Assembly (NCBI GenBank): GCA_943324725.2
Contig: CALPMR020000072.1
Location: 1-11,155 of the forward strand
Direction of reading: 5' to 3'
DNA length: 11,155 nt
Source of the DNA: Bordetella parapertussis
GTDB taxonomy: Bacteria > Cyanobacteriota > Cyanobacteriia > PCC-6307 > Cyanobiaceae
Shown in pieces: positions 1 through 6,788 of this stretch. Within the stretch, counting starts at the first letter, position 1, and each line of letters opens with the position of its first letter. Below the pieces are notes generated by a model that saw only the letters and a list, made by a program, of their open reading frames with translations, searched no databases and was not told the DNA's origin. A program made the position numbers and the translations under genes.

Positions 1-147
1 CGGAGCTTCGAGCTCCTCAGCTTCGCGGTGATAGATGAACAGCCGCACCAGATAAAAGAGCCCGGCAAACCAGACGACAACGCCGACGATGTGGAGGGTC
101 TTGAACCAGAGGTAGGCCTCGGGAGGCCAGGCAAAGGCGAGCGGCAT
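1..147 (-). CDS. hemJ: Protoporphyrinogen oxidase HemJ, N-terminal part (cut by window edge)
   Basis: The first 49 residues of a membrane protein are visible; the C-terminus lies outside the window. After a short Pro-Pro-Glu-Ala-Tyr-Leu-Trp-Phe-Lys lead comes TLHIVGVVVWFAGLFYLVRL, a first transmembrane helix with the conserved His of the HemJ/UPF0093 family (H19 here), followed by FIYH and an acidic segment. HemJ proteins oxidise protoporphyrinogen IX to protoporphyrin IX, the last step before heme and chlorophyll branch, and are the usual form of this enzyme in cyanobacteria; they sit in the membrane. The ATG at 147 is chosen because it gives the usual short lead before the helix; no convincing ribosome binding site is visible. 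The gene lies 23 nt after the stop of the small exported protein gene and is probably in the same transcript as uvrC. The family call is confident; function comes from family knowledge. Confidence 0.9.
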   Translation of the reverse strand, partial: MPLAFAWPPEAYLWFKTLHIVGVVVWFAGLFYLVRLFIYHREAEELEAP

Positions 148-170
148 GATCGAGGGGAGCTTGGCGATGC

Positions 171-479
171 TCAGGCGGGAGTCTCGCTCACCAGACGGCA
201 GGCCCGGCGGGCGACCGCGGCGCCATAGCCCCGTTCCACCGACCCCTGGGCGGGGCTGATGCGGCCGTCGCGGCAATCGACCGTGATCCGCTCCTGGTGG
301 CCGCTCTGATCGCGCAGGCGCAGGCGCAACTGGAAGCCGTGCTGGGCGCTGCGGCTGAACTCATCGCCGCAGACCGGCCCGACGCACAGGCCTGGAGATG
401 CCTGGACGGACCCGGCCGCGCTGCCGAAGATCAGGCAGACCAGCAGCAGAACCGCCCGCAGCAGGTGGCGCAGGTTCAT
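171..479 (-). CDS. Small exported protein with four cysteines, function unknown
   Basis: This gene encodes 102 residues. Residues 1-27 form a classic signal peptide: MNLRH, a hydrophobic core ([18 protein letters not shown]), then VQA with likely cleavage before SPG. The mature part of about 75 residues has four Cys (C32, C37, C69, C94), enough for two disulfides, and a run of alternating Leu/Arg (QLRLRLRDQ) that suggests beta strand. I do not recognise a named domain; it resembles small conserved cyanobacterial hypothetical proteins. Its ATG (479-477) overlaps the uvrC stop TGA (478-476) in an ATGA, so translation is probably coupled to uvrC. The reading frame extends further upstream inside uvrC, but the signal peptide fixes the start at 479. 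Periplasmic location is inferred. A thiol or disulfide role is possible but unsupported. Confidence 0.75.
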   Translation of the reverse strand: MNLRHLLRAVLLLVCLIFGSAAGSVQASPGLCVGPVCGDEFSRSAQHGFQLRLRLRDQSGHQERITVDCRDGRISPAQGSVERGYGAAVARRACRLVSETPA

Positions 480-2593
480 GCTGATCGAGACTGGATCGGC
501 TCCAGTGCCGCTGCAGCAGCGTCCTGCAGAGCCTCCTGGGCCTCGGGGTGAAAGTAGTCCCACACCTGGGCGGCCAGGGCCGGCCCCATCCCCGGTGCCT
601 GGGCGATCGCCTCGGGGCTGGCCAGCTGGATGGCGTCGATCGAGCGGAAATGGGCCAGCAGATCGCGCACCCGTTTCGGTCCCAGGCCGGGGATGTCCGT
701 CAGCCGCGAGCGCTTCATGCGCTCGCCGCGCTGCTGGCGGTGGAAGCTGACGGCGAAGCGGTGCGCCTCATCGCGCAGGCGCCGCAGCAGCGAGACGCCG
801 AGCTGGTCGGGCTCACTCTCAAGCGGCTGCTTCGCCCCAGGCACGAACACCTCCTCGCGCTGCTTGGCCAGGGAGCAGACCACCAGGTCGTCGTGCAGAT
901 CCAGCTCCCGCAAGGCCTCCATCACGGCCGAGAGCTGGCCCTTGCCGCCATCGATCATCACCACGTCCGGCCAGTCGTTGAGGCCGCCGGTGTGCAGGGC
1001 GGTGCTGGCCGATCGCCGCAGTTCGGCCAGATCCGCCCCCTCGGCCTTGGCCTGGGACCAGCGGCGGAAGCGGCGGCGCATGATCTCGGCCATGGCCATG
1101 AAGTCATCGGAGTGGCCGGCGACGATGCTGCTGCTCTGGATCTTGTACTTGCGGTAGTGCTGCTTGGCCGGCAGGCCGTCGATGAACACCACCTGGGAGG
1201 CCACCGCATCGCTGCCCTGGATGTGGCTGATGTCGAACCCCTCGATCCGCCGCGGCGGCGTGACCAGATCCAGCAGCTGGGCCAGGTCCTCGGTGGCCAG
1301 GAGCTGCTGCTCGGCGCCCCGCTGGGCCCGCTCCAGCTCATAGGTGGCATTGCGTACCACCAGTTCGATCAGCTCCGCCTTCTGCTGGCGCTGGGGCACG
1401 GCCAGCCGCACCCGCCGCCCGCGCCGTTCCGAGAGCCACTCCTCGATCAGGGTTTGCTGGGGCAAGGGGTGCTGCAACAGCACCTCCGGCGGGATCTCCA
1501 CTGGATCCACCTGGCTGTAGTGCTCCTCCACCACCCGCTGCAGGATGCGGCCATGGTCGAGGCCAGCAGCGGCCGCAACCGCTGCGGGCTGATCGACGGG
1601 CTGATCGGTGCTCTGCTCGGCAGGCTGGGATCCGGCCGCGCCCGGCTGCAGCGGCATCGCATCGGCGGTGAAGCCCAGCCGGCCGACCAGCCGGCCGGCG
1701 CGCATCTGGAACAGCTGCACCGCCGCCACGCGGCCATCGGCCGCCAGGGCGATCACATCACGGCTGATCGAGTTGTCACCGACACTCATCTTCTGATCGG
1801 CGGTGAGCGTGTCGAGTCCCTGCAGCTGGTCGCGCACCCCGGCGGCCGCCTCGAAATCGAGCCGCTCGGCGTAGCGCTCCATCTGGCCGGCCAGCAGCTC
1901 GATCAGCTCATCGCTGCGCCCCTGGAACACCATCGCCACCTTGCGCAGGGTCTGGTGGTAGTCCTCGGAGCTGATCTGCTCCTGGCAGACGCCGGGACAG
2001 CGGCCGATGTCGAAATTCAGGCAGGTGCGATCGCGATGCAGCGGCAGGGGGCGCTGCCGCAACGGGAAGACCCGCTTGACCAGGCTGAGGGTGCGGCGCA
2101 GCAAGCCGACATCGACATAGGGGCCGTAGAAGCGATCCAGGGGACTGCGGCAGCGGCGACGGCGGGTGATGAAGATGCGCGGATAGGACTCGCTCCAGGT
2201 GATGCAGAGATAGGGATATTTCTTGTCGTCCTTGAGCAGCACATTGAAGTGCGGCTGGTTCTGCTTGATCAGGTTCGCCTCCAGTGCCAGCGCCTCGGCT
2301 TCGCTGTCGGTGACGATCACCTCGATGTCGCAGACCTGGCGCACCATCAGCGAGATGCGCGGGCTGTGGCCATGGCCGCCGCCGCTCTGGAAATAGCTGC
2401 GCACCCGGTTGCGCAACACCTTCGCCTTGCCGATGTAGAGGATGCGGTCCTCGCCATCGCGCATCAGGTAGCAGCCCGGTTCACTCGGAATCTCGCCGAG
2501 CCGTGCCTTGAGCCGCTGCGGCTGCAGCATCAGGGGCGTCCCCAGCGTCGTGCCGGCGACCGGTTCGGGGCTCTTCTGCACCGCCAGCGTCAA
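476..2593 (-). CDS. uvrC: Excinuclease ABC subunit C (UvrC)
   Basis: UvrC makes both incisions around a DNA lesion in nucleotide excision repair, working with UvrA and UvrB. The 705 residues show the full order: GIY-YIG nuclease at about 37-118 (PGCYLM, YIGKAK, SYF), a Cys-bearing region (C191, C199, C203) at 180-205, the UvrB-binding UVR helix pair at about 224-260, the RNase H-like nuclease at about 445-620 (FDISH D454, IDGGKGQ D548, EAHRFAV H611), and tandem helix-hairpin-helix at 634-680 (IPGLGPK, APGMGPA). It is longer than the roughly 610 residues of E. coli UvrC because of an N-terminal lead, a Pro/Gln/Ala linker at about 310-343 and about 30 extra residues before D548. The frame's start is TTG at 2593, overlapping the flavin reductase stop (TTGA). 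An ATG at residue 22, with GGGGA eight bases upstream, is a serious alternative. Two HIP1 palindromes lie inside. Confidence 0.97.
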   Translation of the reverse strand: MTLAVQKSPEPVAGTTLGTPLMLQPQRLKARLGEIPSEPGCYLMRDGEDRILYIGKAKVLRNRVRSYFQSGGGHGHSPRISLMVRQVCDIEVIVTDSEAEALALEANLIKQNQPHFNVLLKDDKKYPYLCITWSESYPRIFITRRRRCRSPLDRFYGPYVDVGLLRRTLSLVKRVFPLRQRPLPLHRDRTCLNFDIGRCPGVCQEQISSEDYHQTLRKVAMVFQGRSDELIELLAGQMERYAERLDFEAAAGVRDQLQGLDTLTADQKMSVGDNSISRDVIALAADGRVAAVQLFQMRAGRLVGRLGFTADAMPLQPGAAGSQPAEQSTDQPVDQPAAVAAAAGLDHGRILQRVVEEHYSQVDPVEIPPEVLLQHPLPQQTLIEEWLSERRGRRVRLAVPQRQQKAELIELVVRNATYELERAQRGAEQQLLATEDLAQLLDLVTPPRRIEGFDISHIQGSDAVASQVVFIDGLPAKQHYRKYKIQSSSIVAGHSDDFMAMAEIMRRRFRRWSQAKAEGADLAELRRSASTALHTGGLNDWPDVVMIDGGKGQLSAVMEALRELDLHDDLVVCSLAKQREEVFVPGAKQPLESEPDQLGVSLLRRLRDEAHRFAVSFHRQQRGERMKRSRLTDIPGLGPKRVRDLLAHFRSIDAIQLASPEAIAQAPGMGPALAAQVWDYFHPEAQEALQDAAAAALEPIQSRSA
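603..610. repeat. HIP1 palindrome (GCGATCGC)
   Basis: This is an exact HIP1 octamer within uvrC, in the extended form GGCGATCGCC. Confidence 0.9.
2027..2034. repeat. HIP1 palindrome (GCGATCGC)
   Basis: This is an exact HIP1 octamer within uvrC, next to the codons of the Cys-bearing region. Confidence 0.9.
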
Positions 2594-3081
2594 CCGCCGT
2601 ACTGCCAGCCGGTGGCCGACAGCTCCAGGGCGGCTCCATCGCGATGCAGCACGGCGTTCTTCACCGCACCGACGAACACCGTGTGGTCGCCGGCCGCCAC
2701 CTGCCCCACCAGCTCACACTCGACGGCGCCGAGCGCCTGATCGAGGATCGGCAGGCCCAGCGCCCCGAGCTGGAAGGGGGCGGCGTCGAAGCGGCCGCCC
2801 ATCCCTTTCTGGGGCTTGAAGAACACCGCCGCCAGATCCTTCTGATCAGCGGCCAGCACATTGAGGGCAAAGCGGCCGGTGCGCTGAATGATGCCGTTGC
2901 TGGTGGAGTCGGCCCGCACGGCCATCACCACCAGGGGCGGCTCGAACGAGCCCTGGGTGACCCAGCTGGCGGTGAAGCCATTGATCTCGTCGCCCTCGGC
3001 GACGCCACAGATGAAGACACCGTGGGGAATCTTGCGCAGCAGGGTCTTCTTGGCTGCCTGGTCGAAACTGGCTTCGCTCAT
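2590..3081 (-). CDS. Flavin reductase-like FMN-binding domain protein
   Basis: This gene encodes 163 residues with a single flavin reductase-like split-barrel domain over almost the whole chain. Recognisable blocks are [10 protein letters not shown] (17-26), [20 protein letters not shown] (34-53), [10 protein letters not shown] (71-80) and the C-terminal ATGWQYGG. The domain is related to the C-terminal flavin reductase module of cyanobacterial flavodiiron proteins, but here it stands alone. Proteins of this family bind FMN and transfer electrons from NAD(P)H; the partner and substrate cannot be read from the sequence. ATG at 3081 is preceded by AAGGA at short spacing (2 nt), one of the few purine-rich sites in this window. 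The stop overlaps the uvrC TTG. It is the first gene of the minus-strand cluster with uvrC. A functional link to DNA repair is not implied by the overlap. Confidence 0.88.
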   Translation of the reverse strand: MSEASFDQAAKKTLLRKIPHGVFICGVAEGDEINGFTASWVTQGSFEPPLVVMAVRADSTSNGIIQRTGRFALNVLAADQKDLAAVFFKPQKGMGGRFDAAPFQLGALGLPILDQALGAVECELVGQVAAGDHTVFVGAVKNAVLHRDGAALELSATGWQYGG

Positions 3082-3169
3082 CGTCCTTGCCGCTGGGTGG
3101 CAGCGACTCTAGGAAGCAGTCCGGCCCGGGCAGGCCGCTCCATAGGCTTGCGGTCACTGCGCTGCCTTG
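3082..3169. promoter_or_regulatory. Divergent control region between flavin reductase gene and coaD
   Basis: These 88 bp separate two divergently read units, so at least one promoter for each direction must lie here or just inside the flanking genes. The only minus-strand match I can point to is TAGAGT (revcomp of 3106-3111), 25 nt upstream of the flavin reductase ATG, without a good -35 hexamer. On the plus strand nothing better than TAGGCT near 3143-3148 is visible. The region is assigned by gene arrangement; the hexamers are weak. Confidence 0.35.
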
Positions 3170-3661
3170 ATGCACGCCCTCTACCCGGGCAGTTTCGATC
3201 CCCTGACCCTCGGCCATCTGGATCTGATCGAACGCAGCGCCCGCCTGTTTGACGGCCTCACCGTGGCGGTGCTGCAGAACCCCGGCAAGCAGCCGAGCTT
3301 CCCGCTGGCGCAACGACTCGACCAGATCCGCGAGGCCACCGGCCATCTGCCCTCGGTGCAGGTGGCCAGTTTTGACGGGCTCACCGTCGAGTTCGCCCGC
3401 GCCTGCGGTGCCGCCGTGATCCTGCGGGGCCTGCGGGCCCTGAGCGATTTTGAATTTGAGTTACAGATCGCCCACACCAACAAGACCCTGGCACCGGCCA
3501 TCGAAACCCTGTTTCTGGCAACCGCTGTCCAGCACAGCTTTCTGAGCAGTTCGGTCGTGAAGGAGGTCGCCCGGTTCGGAGGAGCGGTCGAACACATGGT
3601 GCCCAGAGGAGTGGCGGCCGACCTCGCCAGGCTCTTTAATCGTTCAACTCCCCACGGTTGA
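3170..3661 (+). CDS. coaD: Phosphopantetheine adenylyltransferase (PPAT, CoaD)
   Basis: CoaD joins 4'-phosphopantetheine and ATP to give dephospho-CoA and pyrophosphate, the penultimate step of coenzyme A synthesis, in the cytosol. The 163 residues match the usual family length of about 160. The nucleotidyltransferase signature [15 protein letters not shown] lies at 6-20, with TLGH (13-16) as the T/HxGH motif. [12 protein letters not shown] at 86-97 is the hallmark substrate-binding block, and the SSSVVKEVA stretch at 126-134 is the ISSTxxR-like C-terminal motif. ATG at 3170 is preferred over the TTG just before it because family members begin only a few residues before the PGSFDP block. No clear ribosome binding site is seen. 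The stop is followed after a single base by the next ATG, so the two genes are almost certainly co-transcribed. Confidence 0.97.
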   Translation: MHALYPGSFDPLTLGHLDLIERSARLFDGLTVAVLQNPGKQPSFPLAQRLDQIREATGHLPSVQVASFDGLTVEFARACGAAVILRGLRALSDFEFELQIAHTNKTLAPAIETLFLATAVQHSFLSSSVVKEVARFGGAVEHMVPRGVAADLARLFNRSTPHG

Positions 3662-3662
3662 C

Positions 3663-4607
3663 ATGTCTGAGGCCCGCATCACCGTCCTCGATCAGCTGGA
3701 TCAGCTCGAGGAGATCGTTCTCGACGGCAGCCGCATCCCCTTCAGCGGTGGCCGCCTCGTCAATGAGCAGGACGCCATCGAGACGATGGATGCCCTGCGT
3801 GAGTCGCTCCCGTCCCAGATCATCCAGGCCGAGGAACTGATCCGCCAGCGGGAGGGCTTCATCGACAAGGCCCGCCAGCAGGCCGAGGAGATCGTCACCA
3901 AGGCCCGCCGTGAGCGGGAGCAGCTGATCAACCAGGCCGCCATCCGCCAGGATGCTGAGCGCCAGGTGGGTGAACTGCGGGACCAGGCCCGCCAGCAGTG
4001 CGAGCAGATGATGCTGCAGGCGCGCCAGCAGGTGGCTCAGGCCGAACAGGAGCACCAGGCCCGCATGGCCCAGATGGAGCAGCAGCACGCCAGCCGCCGC
4101 CAGCAACTGGAGCAGGAAGCCCAGGCCCGGCGCCAGCAACTGGAGCAGGAGGCCAACGATCGCAATCGCCAACTGCTCGAGCACCACGAGCGGGCACGGC
4201 AACAGGCGATGCAGGAGCTCGAAGCGGTGCGGCAGGAGGGCCTGCGCGTCCAGCGCGACAGCCAGGCCGAAGCGGAGCGTCTGCACGCCGACGCCCTGCA
4301 GTTCGGCAAGCAGACCCAGCAGCAGTGTGAGGCGCTGATGGCCCGCAGCCGCCAGGAGTCCAACTCGATTCAGGAGGGTGCCAACCGCTACGCCGAACAG
4401 GTGCTGGGCGAACTGGAAGTGCGCCTCAAGGAACTCAGCCAGGTGGTGCTCGGCGGCCGCCAGGAACTGGGTCGGCTGCAGAGCCAGGACAGGCCCGCCC
4501 CGCCGGCGGCCGAAGTGCTGCCGATGGCAGACAACGAACCCGTCAACCGGGCCCGCCGTGCCGCCGGTCGGATGCGTCGCGCCGCCACCAGGGGGATCGC
4601 CAGCTGA
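3663..4607 (+). CDS. Cyanobacterial DivIVA-like coiled-coil protein
   Basis: This gene encodes 314 residues. The N-terminus (7-60: VLDQLDQLEEIVLDGSRIPF, then SGGRLVNEQDAIE) resembles the cyanobacterial DivIVA/Cdv3-like family, often annotated as DivIVA-domain or ATP synthase subunit b-like. Residues about 45-275 are one long Gln/Glu/Arg-rich helix; from 134 the pattern repeats every 11 residues (RMAQMEQQHAS, RRQQLEQEAQA, RRQQLEQEAND, and so on), a hendecad coiled coil. Residues 276-292 are a Pro/Ala-rich hinge. The tail 295-310 is strongly basic (NRARRAAGRMRRAATR), a possible membrane- or nucleic-acid-binding end. There is no transmembrane helix and no signal peptide. DivIVA-like proteins self-assemble at division sites or poles; a cell-division role here is inferred from the family. 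It follows coaD by one base. The exact family is less sure than the coiled-coil structure. Confidence 0.75.
   Translation: MSEARITVLDQLDQLEEIVLDGSRIPFSGGRLVNEQDAIETMDALRESLPSQIIQAEELIRQREGFIDKARQQAEEIVTKARREREQLINQAAIRQDAERQVGELRDQARQQCEQMMLQARQQVAQAEQEHQARMAQMEQQHASRRQQLEQEAQARRQQLEQEANDRNRQLLEHHERARQQAMQELEAVRQEGLRVQRDSQAEAERLHADALQFGKQTQQQCEALMARSRQESNSIQEGANRYAEQVLGELEVRLKELSQVVLGGRQELGRLQSQDRPAPPAAEVLPMADNEPVNRARRAAGRMRRAATRGIAS
4098..4150 (+). repeat. 33-bp tandem repeat inside the coiled-coil gene
   Basis: CGCCAGCAACTGGAGCAGGA occurs exactly at 4098-4117 and again at 4131-4150, a spacing of 33 bp or 11 codons. In the protein it gives RQQLEQEA twice. The near-identical DNA, including the rarer CAA codon in both copies, points to a recent in-frame duplication of one hendecad rather than slow convergence. 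Confidence 0.85.
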
Positions 4608-4608
4608 G

Positions 4609-4627
4609 CTGGCCCCCAGGGGGCCAG
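4609..4627 (+). terminator. GC hairpin just after the DivIVA-like gene
   Basis: CTGGCCCCC-A-GGGGGCCAG is a perfect inverted repeat that begins two bases after the stop codon. In RNA it would fold with a loop of about 5 nt. No T-run follows (GGCGACAGCG), so it is not a standard intrinsic terminator; it may stabilise the 3' end or only slow the polymerase. Confidence 0.4.
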
Positions 4628-4743
4628 GGCGACAGCGATGCTCCCCGCCCAAGCCGTCGAAGCTGGACTCCCTGCCAGAGGTCCATCGTCATCAGACGCT
4701 TGCATGCTCACTGGCCAGAGTGGGCAGCGCCAATGGCTCTGTC

Positions 4744-4766
4744 TTGAATTGATTTTGATTCAATTG
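4744..4766. other. AT-rich inverted repeat in the convergent gap
   Basis: This short AT-rich island (TTGAATTGATTTTGATTCAA plus TTG) stands out against the GC-rich surroundings. It contains overlapping inverted repeats: TTGAAT/ATTCAA and AATTGA/TCAATT with a 7-8 nt centre. It lies between two convergent genes, 20-odd bases from the dacB terminator candidate. It could be part of a 3' end structure or a protein-binding site; nothing decides between them. Confidence 0.35.
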
Positions 4767-4776
4767 CCCATCAACA

Positions 4777-4806
4777 AACCAGGCTCTTCTGAACAGGAGC
4801 CTGGTT
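4777..4806 (-). terminator. Intrinsic terminator candidate for dacB, possibly bidirectional
   Basis: AACCAGGCTC (4777-4786) and GAGCCTGGTT (4797-4806) form a perfect 10-bp stem with a 10-nt loop. Read on the minus strand the stem ends in GGTT and is followed by TGTTG, giving a short U-rich tail (TTTGTT), 24 nt past the dacB stop. On the plus strand it is followed by only CGAG, so it suits dacB better, though it could also stop the coaD transcript. Confidence 0.6.
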
Positions 4807-4829
4807 CGAGATTCACACCGTTCGGGTGA

Positions 4830-6173
4830 TCAATAGCCCTGGTTCAACACAACCTGGTTGCACAGCGAGACGTTCTGGACCTGACGCATGATCTGACCGA
4901 TCGTCTGATTCGGCATGCTGGCTCCATTGGAGATGGCACTCACATAGCGGGGGCCATCGCTGGTCTGCAGGACGCCGCTGATCGCTCTCACCCCGGTAAG
5001 GGTGCCGGTTTTGCCGAACAGACGGCCATCCAGGGAGCTGCCTTTGAACAGATGGCGCATCGTGCCCCGCTGGCCGGCGATCGACATCGAAGCGATGTAG
5101 TCCCGGCCGTAAGGATGTTGATCCATGCGCATCAGCAAGGCGGCCAGCAGCCGCGAGGTGAGCCGATCGCCGCGATCGAGACCACTGCCATCGCGAATCC
5201 GAACCCCCTGCATCGGCAGACCCTGCTGGATCAGCCAGGTCGTTTCGATCCGGGCCGCCTCATCGATATTCCAGGTGCCGGCACCGCTGCGCAGCAACAC
5301 CTCGGCCGTGAAGTTGTGGCTTTCGGTGTTGGCCAGGCTCAGCAACCCGTGCATGGTGGTGGAGGGCTCCTCGTGCACCAGCACCGCATCACTGGGCATC
5401 GGCATTCCGGCCGACACCAGGCTCAGCTGGGCCTTGCCACCCTGTTGGGCCATGGCGCGCTGGAACAGGGTGGTGAACCGGGAGGCGGGATTGCTGACCG
5501 CATCCTCGATCGCATTGCTGGTGATCGCCAGCCGGGTGATCGGGGCGCCGTAGGCATAGCTGCGATCGCCGTAACTCCAGCCCTGGGGCCACCAGCCCTG
5601 GGCCGGCTCCTCCGCCAGTTGCACTCTGACCGCCGTACCGGGTGCCCCACCCGACGAGGCCAGGGCCAGCTTGGCGAAACGCTGCAGATGGGGCACCGCC
5701 AGATCCGGATCCCCCTGGCCGGTCAGCCGCAGGGTGCCATCAGGGAGTCGCCAGAGACTGGTGTGGAGGCGGAAGTCGGGGCCGAGGCGATCGAGGGCAA
5801 AGGCCGTGCTCAGCAGTTTCTGATTCGAGGCCGGCACCCGCGGCCTGGTGCCGTTCACATCCGCCAGCAAGCGACCACTGGGATCAGCGACGCTGACGCT
5901 CCAGACCGGGGCTTCCGAACCGATCAACGACGCCAGTCGTTGCTGCAGGCCCGGGCAGCTGACCTGACTCTGCAGCTGGGGCAGACCTACCGGAGCCGGC
6001 AGGGGCGGCAGCGCCGCCATCGGGGCGCGCTGCAGGCCACGGCTGGGAGGCAGCGCCGGCGACCAGGGTGACGCCTCCGCCCCCAGCTGCTGGGCCAGGC
6101 TCGGAGCCGGGAGACTCGGGGCCGTCAGGGCGGCGGCGAGCAACAGCAGCGAAACGGAGTGCTTGGTTGTCAT
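4830..6173 (-). CDS. dacB: D-alanyl-D-alanine carboxypeptidase/endopeptidase (PBP4 type, S13 family)
   Basis: This is a periplasmic serine peptidase that trims D-Ala from, or cuts cross-links in, peptidoglycan. The 447 residues start with a signal peptide (basic MTTKH, hydrophobic LLLLAAALTA, likely cleavage after SLA near 27), then a Pro/Ala-rich spacer to about 70. All three penicillin-binding motifs are present: SNQK at 116-119 (SxxK, nucleophile S116), SHN at 285-287 (SxN), and KTG at 388-390. DGSGLDR at 328-334 is another family block, and the long gap between SxxK and SxN is the S13 inserted domain. ATG at 6173 lies two bases after the DUF4330 stop (TGA-AG-ATG), so the pair is probably coupled. 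It ends in a convergent gap with a good hairpin. A HIP1 site lies inside. Symbol dacB is by family. Confidence 0.95.
   Translation of the reverse strand: MTTKHSVSLLLLAAALTAPSLPAPSLAQQLGAEASPWSPALPPSRGLQRAPMAALPPLPAPVGLPQLQSQVSCPGLQQRLASLIGSEAPVWSVSVADPSGRLLADVNGTRPRVPASNQKLLSTAFALDRLGPDFRLHTSLWRLPDGTLRLTGQGDPDLAVPHLQRFAKLALASSGGAPGTAVRVQLAEEPAQGWWPQGWSYGDRSYAYGAPITRLAITSNAIEDAVSNPASRFTTLFQRAMAQQGGKAQLSLVSAGMPMPSDAVLVHEEPSTTMHGLLSLANTESHNFTAEVLLRSGAGTWNIDEAARIETTWLIQQGLPMQGVRIRDGSGLDRGDRLTSRLLAALLMRMDQHPYGRDYIASMSIAGQRGTMRHLFKGSSLDGRLFGKTGTLTGVRAISGVLQTSDGPRYVSAISNGASMPNQTIGQIMRQVQNVSLCNQVVLNQGY
5562..5569. repeat. HIP1 palindrome (GCGATCGC)
   Basis: This is an exact HIP1 octamer within dacB. 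Confidence 0.9.
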
Positions 6174-6175
6174 CT

Positions 6176-6700
6176 TCAGGATTTGCCCAATTGCAGATCG
6201 GTGACGGTGCCGTTGAAGCGGTAGTTGAGACCCTCCAACTCGACCGGGGCGCCGATCTTGATCGTCTGGTTGCCGAAGACAACGCCACCGTTGGTCTTGC
6301 GTCCTTCTCCTTGCAGCACGAAACGACCATCAAAGGTGCCGAACGTCTTCTGATTGGGATCAGGGGCGGAGACGAAGCGGCCATCGGGCGTGAGGATCGT
6401 GAGGCGCCGCTCCAGGGGAATCACCCGCTGGATCGTCACGCTGCCGTGGGGCTGGTTGCGGATCACGATCGAGACCCTGCCTTCAGCCTGGGCACTCTTG
6501 AGCAGCGAGGCCGGATCAGCCGAGGGCACGCCGCGCACGTCAACGGTGACCGTGACCGGCTGACTCGAGCCGGTGGCGCTGGCCACGGCTCCACTGAGCT
6601 TGGGGCTCCAGACCACACCGGCCACAGCCAGCAGCACGGCCGCGGCGGCGCCGAGGTCGATCAGATTCCAGGAGCGGGAGGAAGAGGTATCGCTGGCCAT
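6176..6700 (-). CDS. DUF4330 family membrane-anchored protein
   Basis: This gene encodes 174 residues. After a short polar N-terminus with WNLIDLG (11-17) there is one hydrophobic helix at about 17-33 (GAAAAVLLAVAGVVWSP), then an extracytoplasmic-looking region rich in beta strand (VTVTVDVRGV, VSIVIRN, KIGAPVELEG). This architecture and the N-terminal IDLGAA block resemble the DUF4330 proteins common in cyanobacteria, whose function is unknown. ATG at 6700 is preferred over one 16 codons upstream because it sits just before the helix and leaves the upstream gap free for a promoter. It precedes dacB by two bases, so the two products are probably made together; a role near the cell wall is only an inference from that. 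Nothing in the sequence shows enzymatic activity. Confidence 0.75.
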   Translation of the reverse strand: MASDTSSSRSWNLIDLGAAAAVLLAVAGVVWSPKLSGAVASATGSSQPVTVTVDVRGVPSADPASLLKSAQAEGRVSIVIRNQPHGSVTIQRVIPLERRLTILTPDGRFVSAPDPNQKTFGTFDGRFVLQGEGRKTNGGVVFGNQTIKIGAPVELEGLNYRFNGTVTDLQLGKS

Positions 6701-6788
6701 GGAAACCCACAAAGCCTGCGAAGTGTACGCAGGGTTCCCGGTCGGCACCAGTCAGGCACGACCAGCTGCGGCTGGATCGCGCCCCGGC
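6701..6788 (-). promoter_or_regulatory. Gap upstream of the DUF4330-dacB pair, possible promoter
   Basis: These 88 bp lie between the DUF1995 gene and the DUF4330 gene. A -10-like TACACT (revcomp of 6722-6727) sits 21 nt upstream of the DUF4330 ATG, but no -35 hexamer at normal spacing is evident. The DUF4330-dacB pair may have its own promoter here or be read through from upstream. Confidence 0.2.

Noticed and set aside
548..2740. A 730-codon open frame on the plus strand opposite uvrC
   Set aside because: It is a mirror of uvrC produced by high GC at third positions: His/Gln/Leu-rich with no recognisable domain, while the opposite strand encodes a complete UvrC.
3636..4652. A 338-codon Leu-rich open frame opposite the DivIVA-like gene
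   Set aside because: Its Leu-rich look comes from reading CAG/GAG-rich coiled-coil codons backwards. The plus-strand protein has a conserved N-terminus and regular hendecads, so it is the real gene.
4638..4829. A 63-codon open frame in the convergent gap
   Set aside because: It runs through the GC-rich remnant, the AT-rich island and the terminator stem, with no start context or protein-like pattern.
5052..6071. A 339-codon open frame opposite dacB
   Set aside because: There are no domain motifs, and the other strand carries signal peptide, SxxK, SxN and KTG motifs in order.
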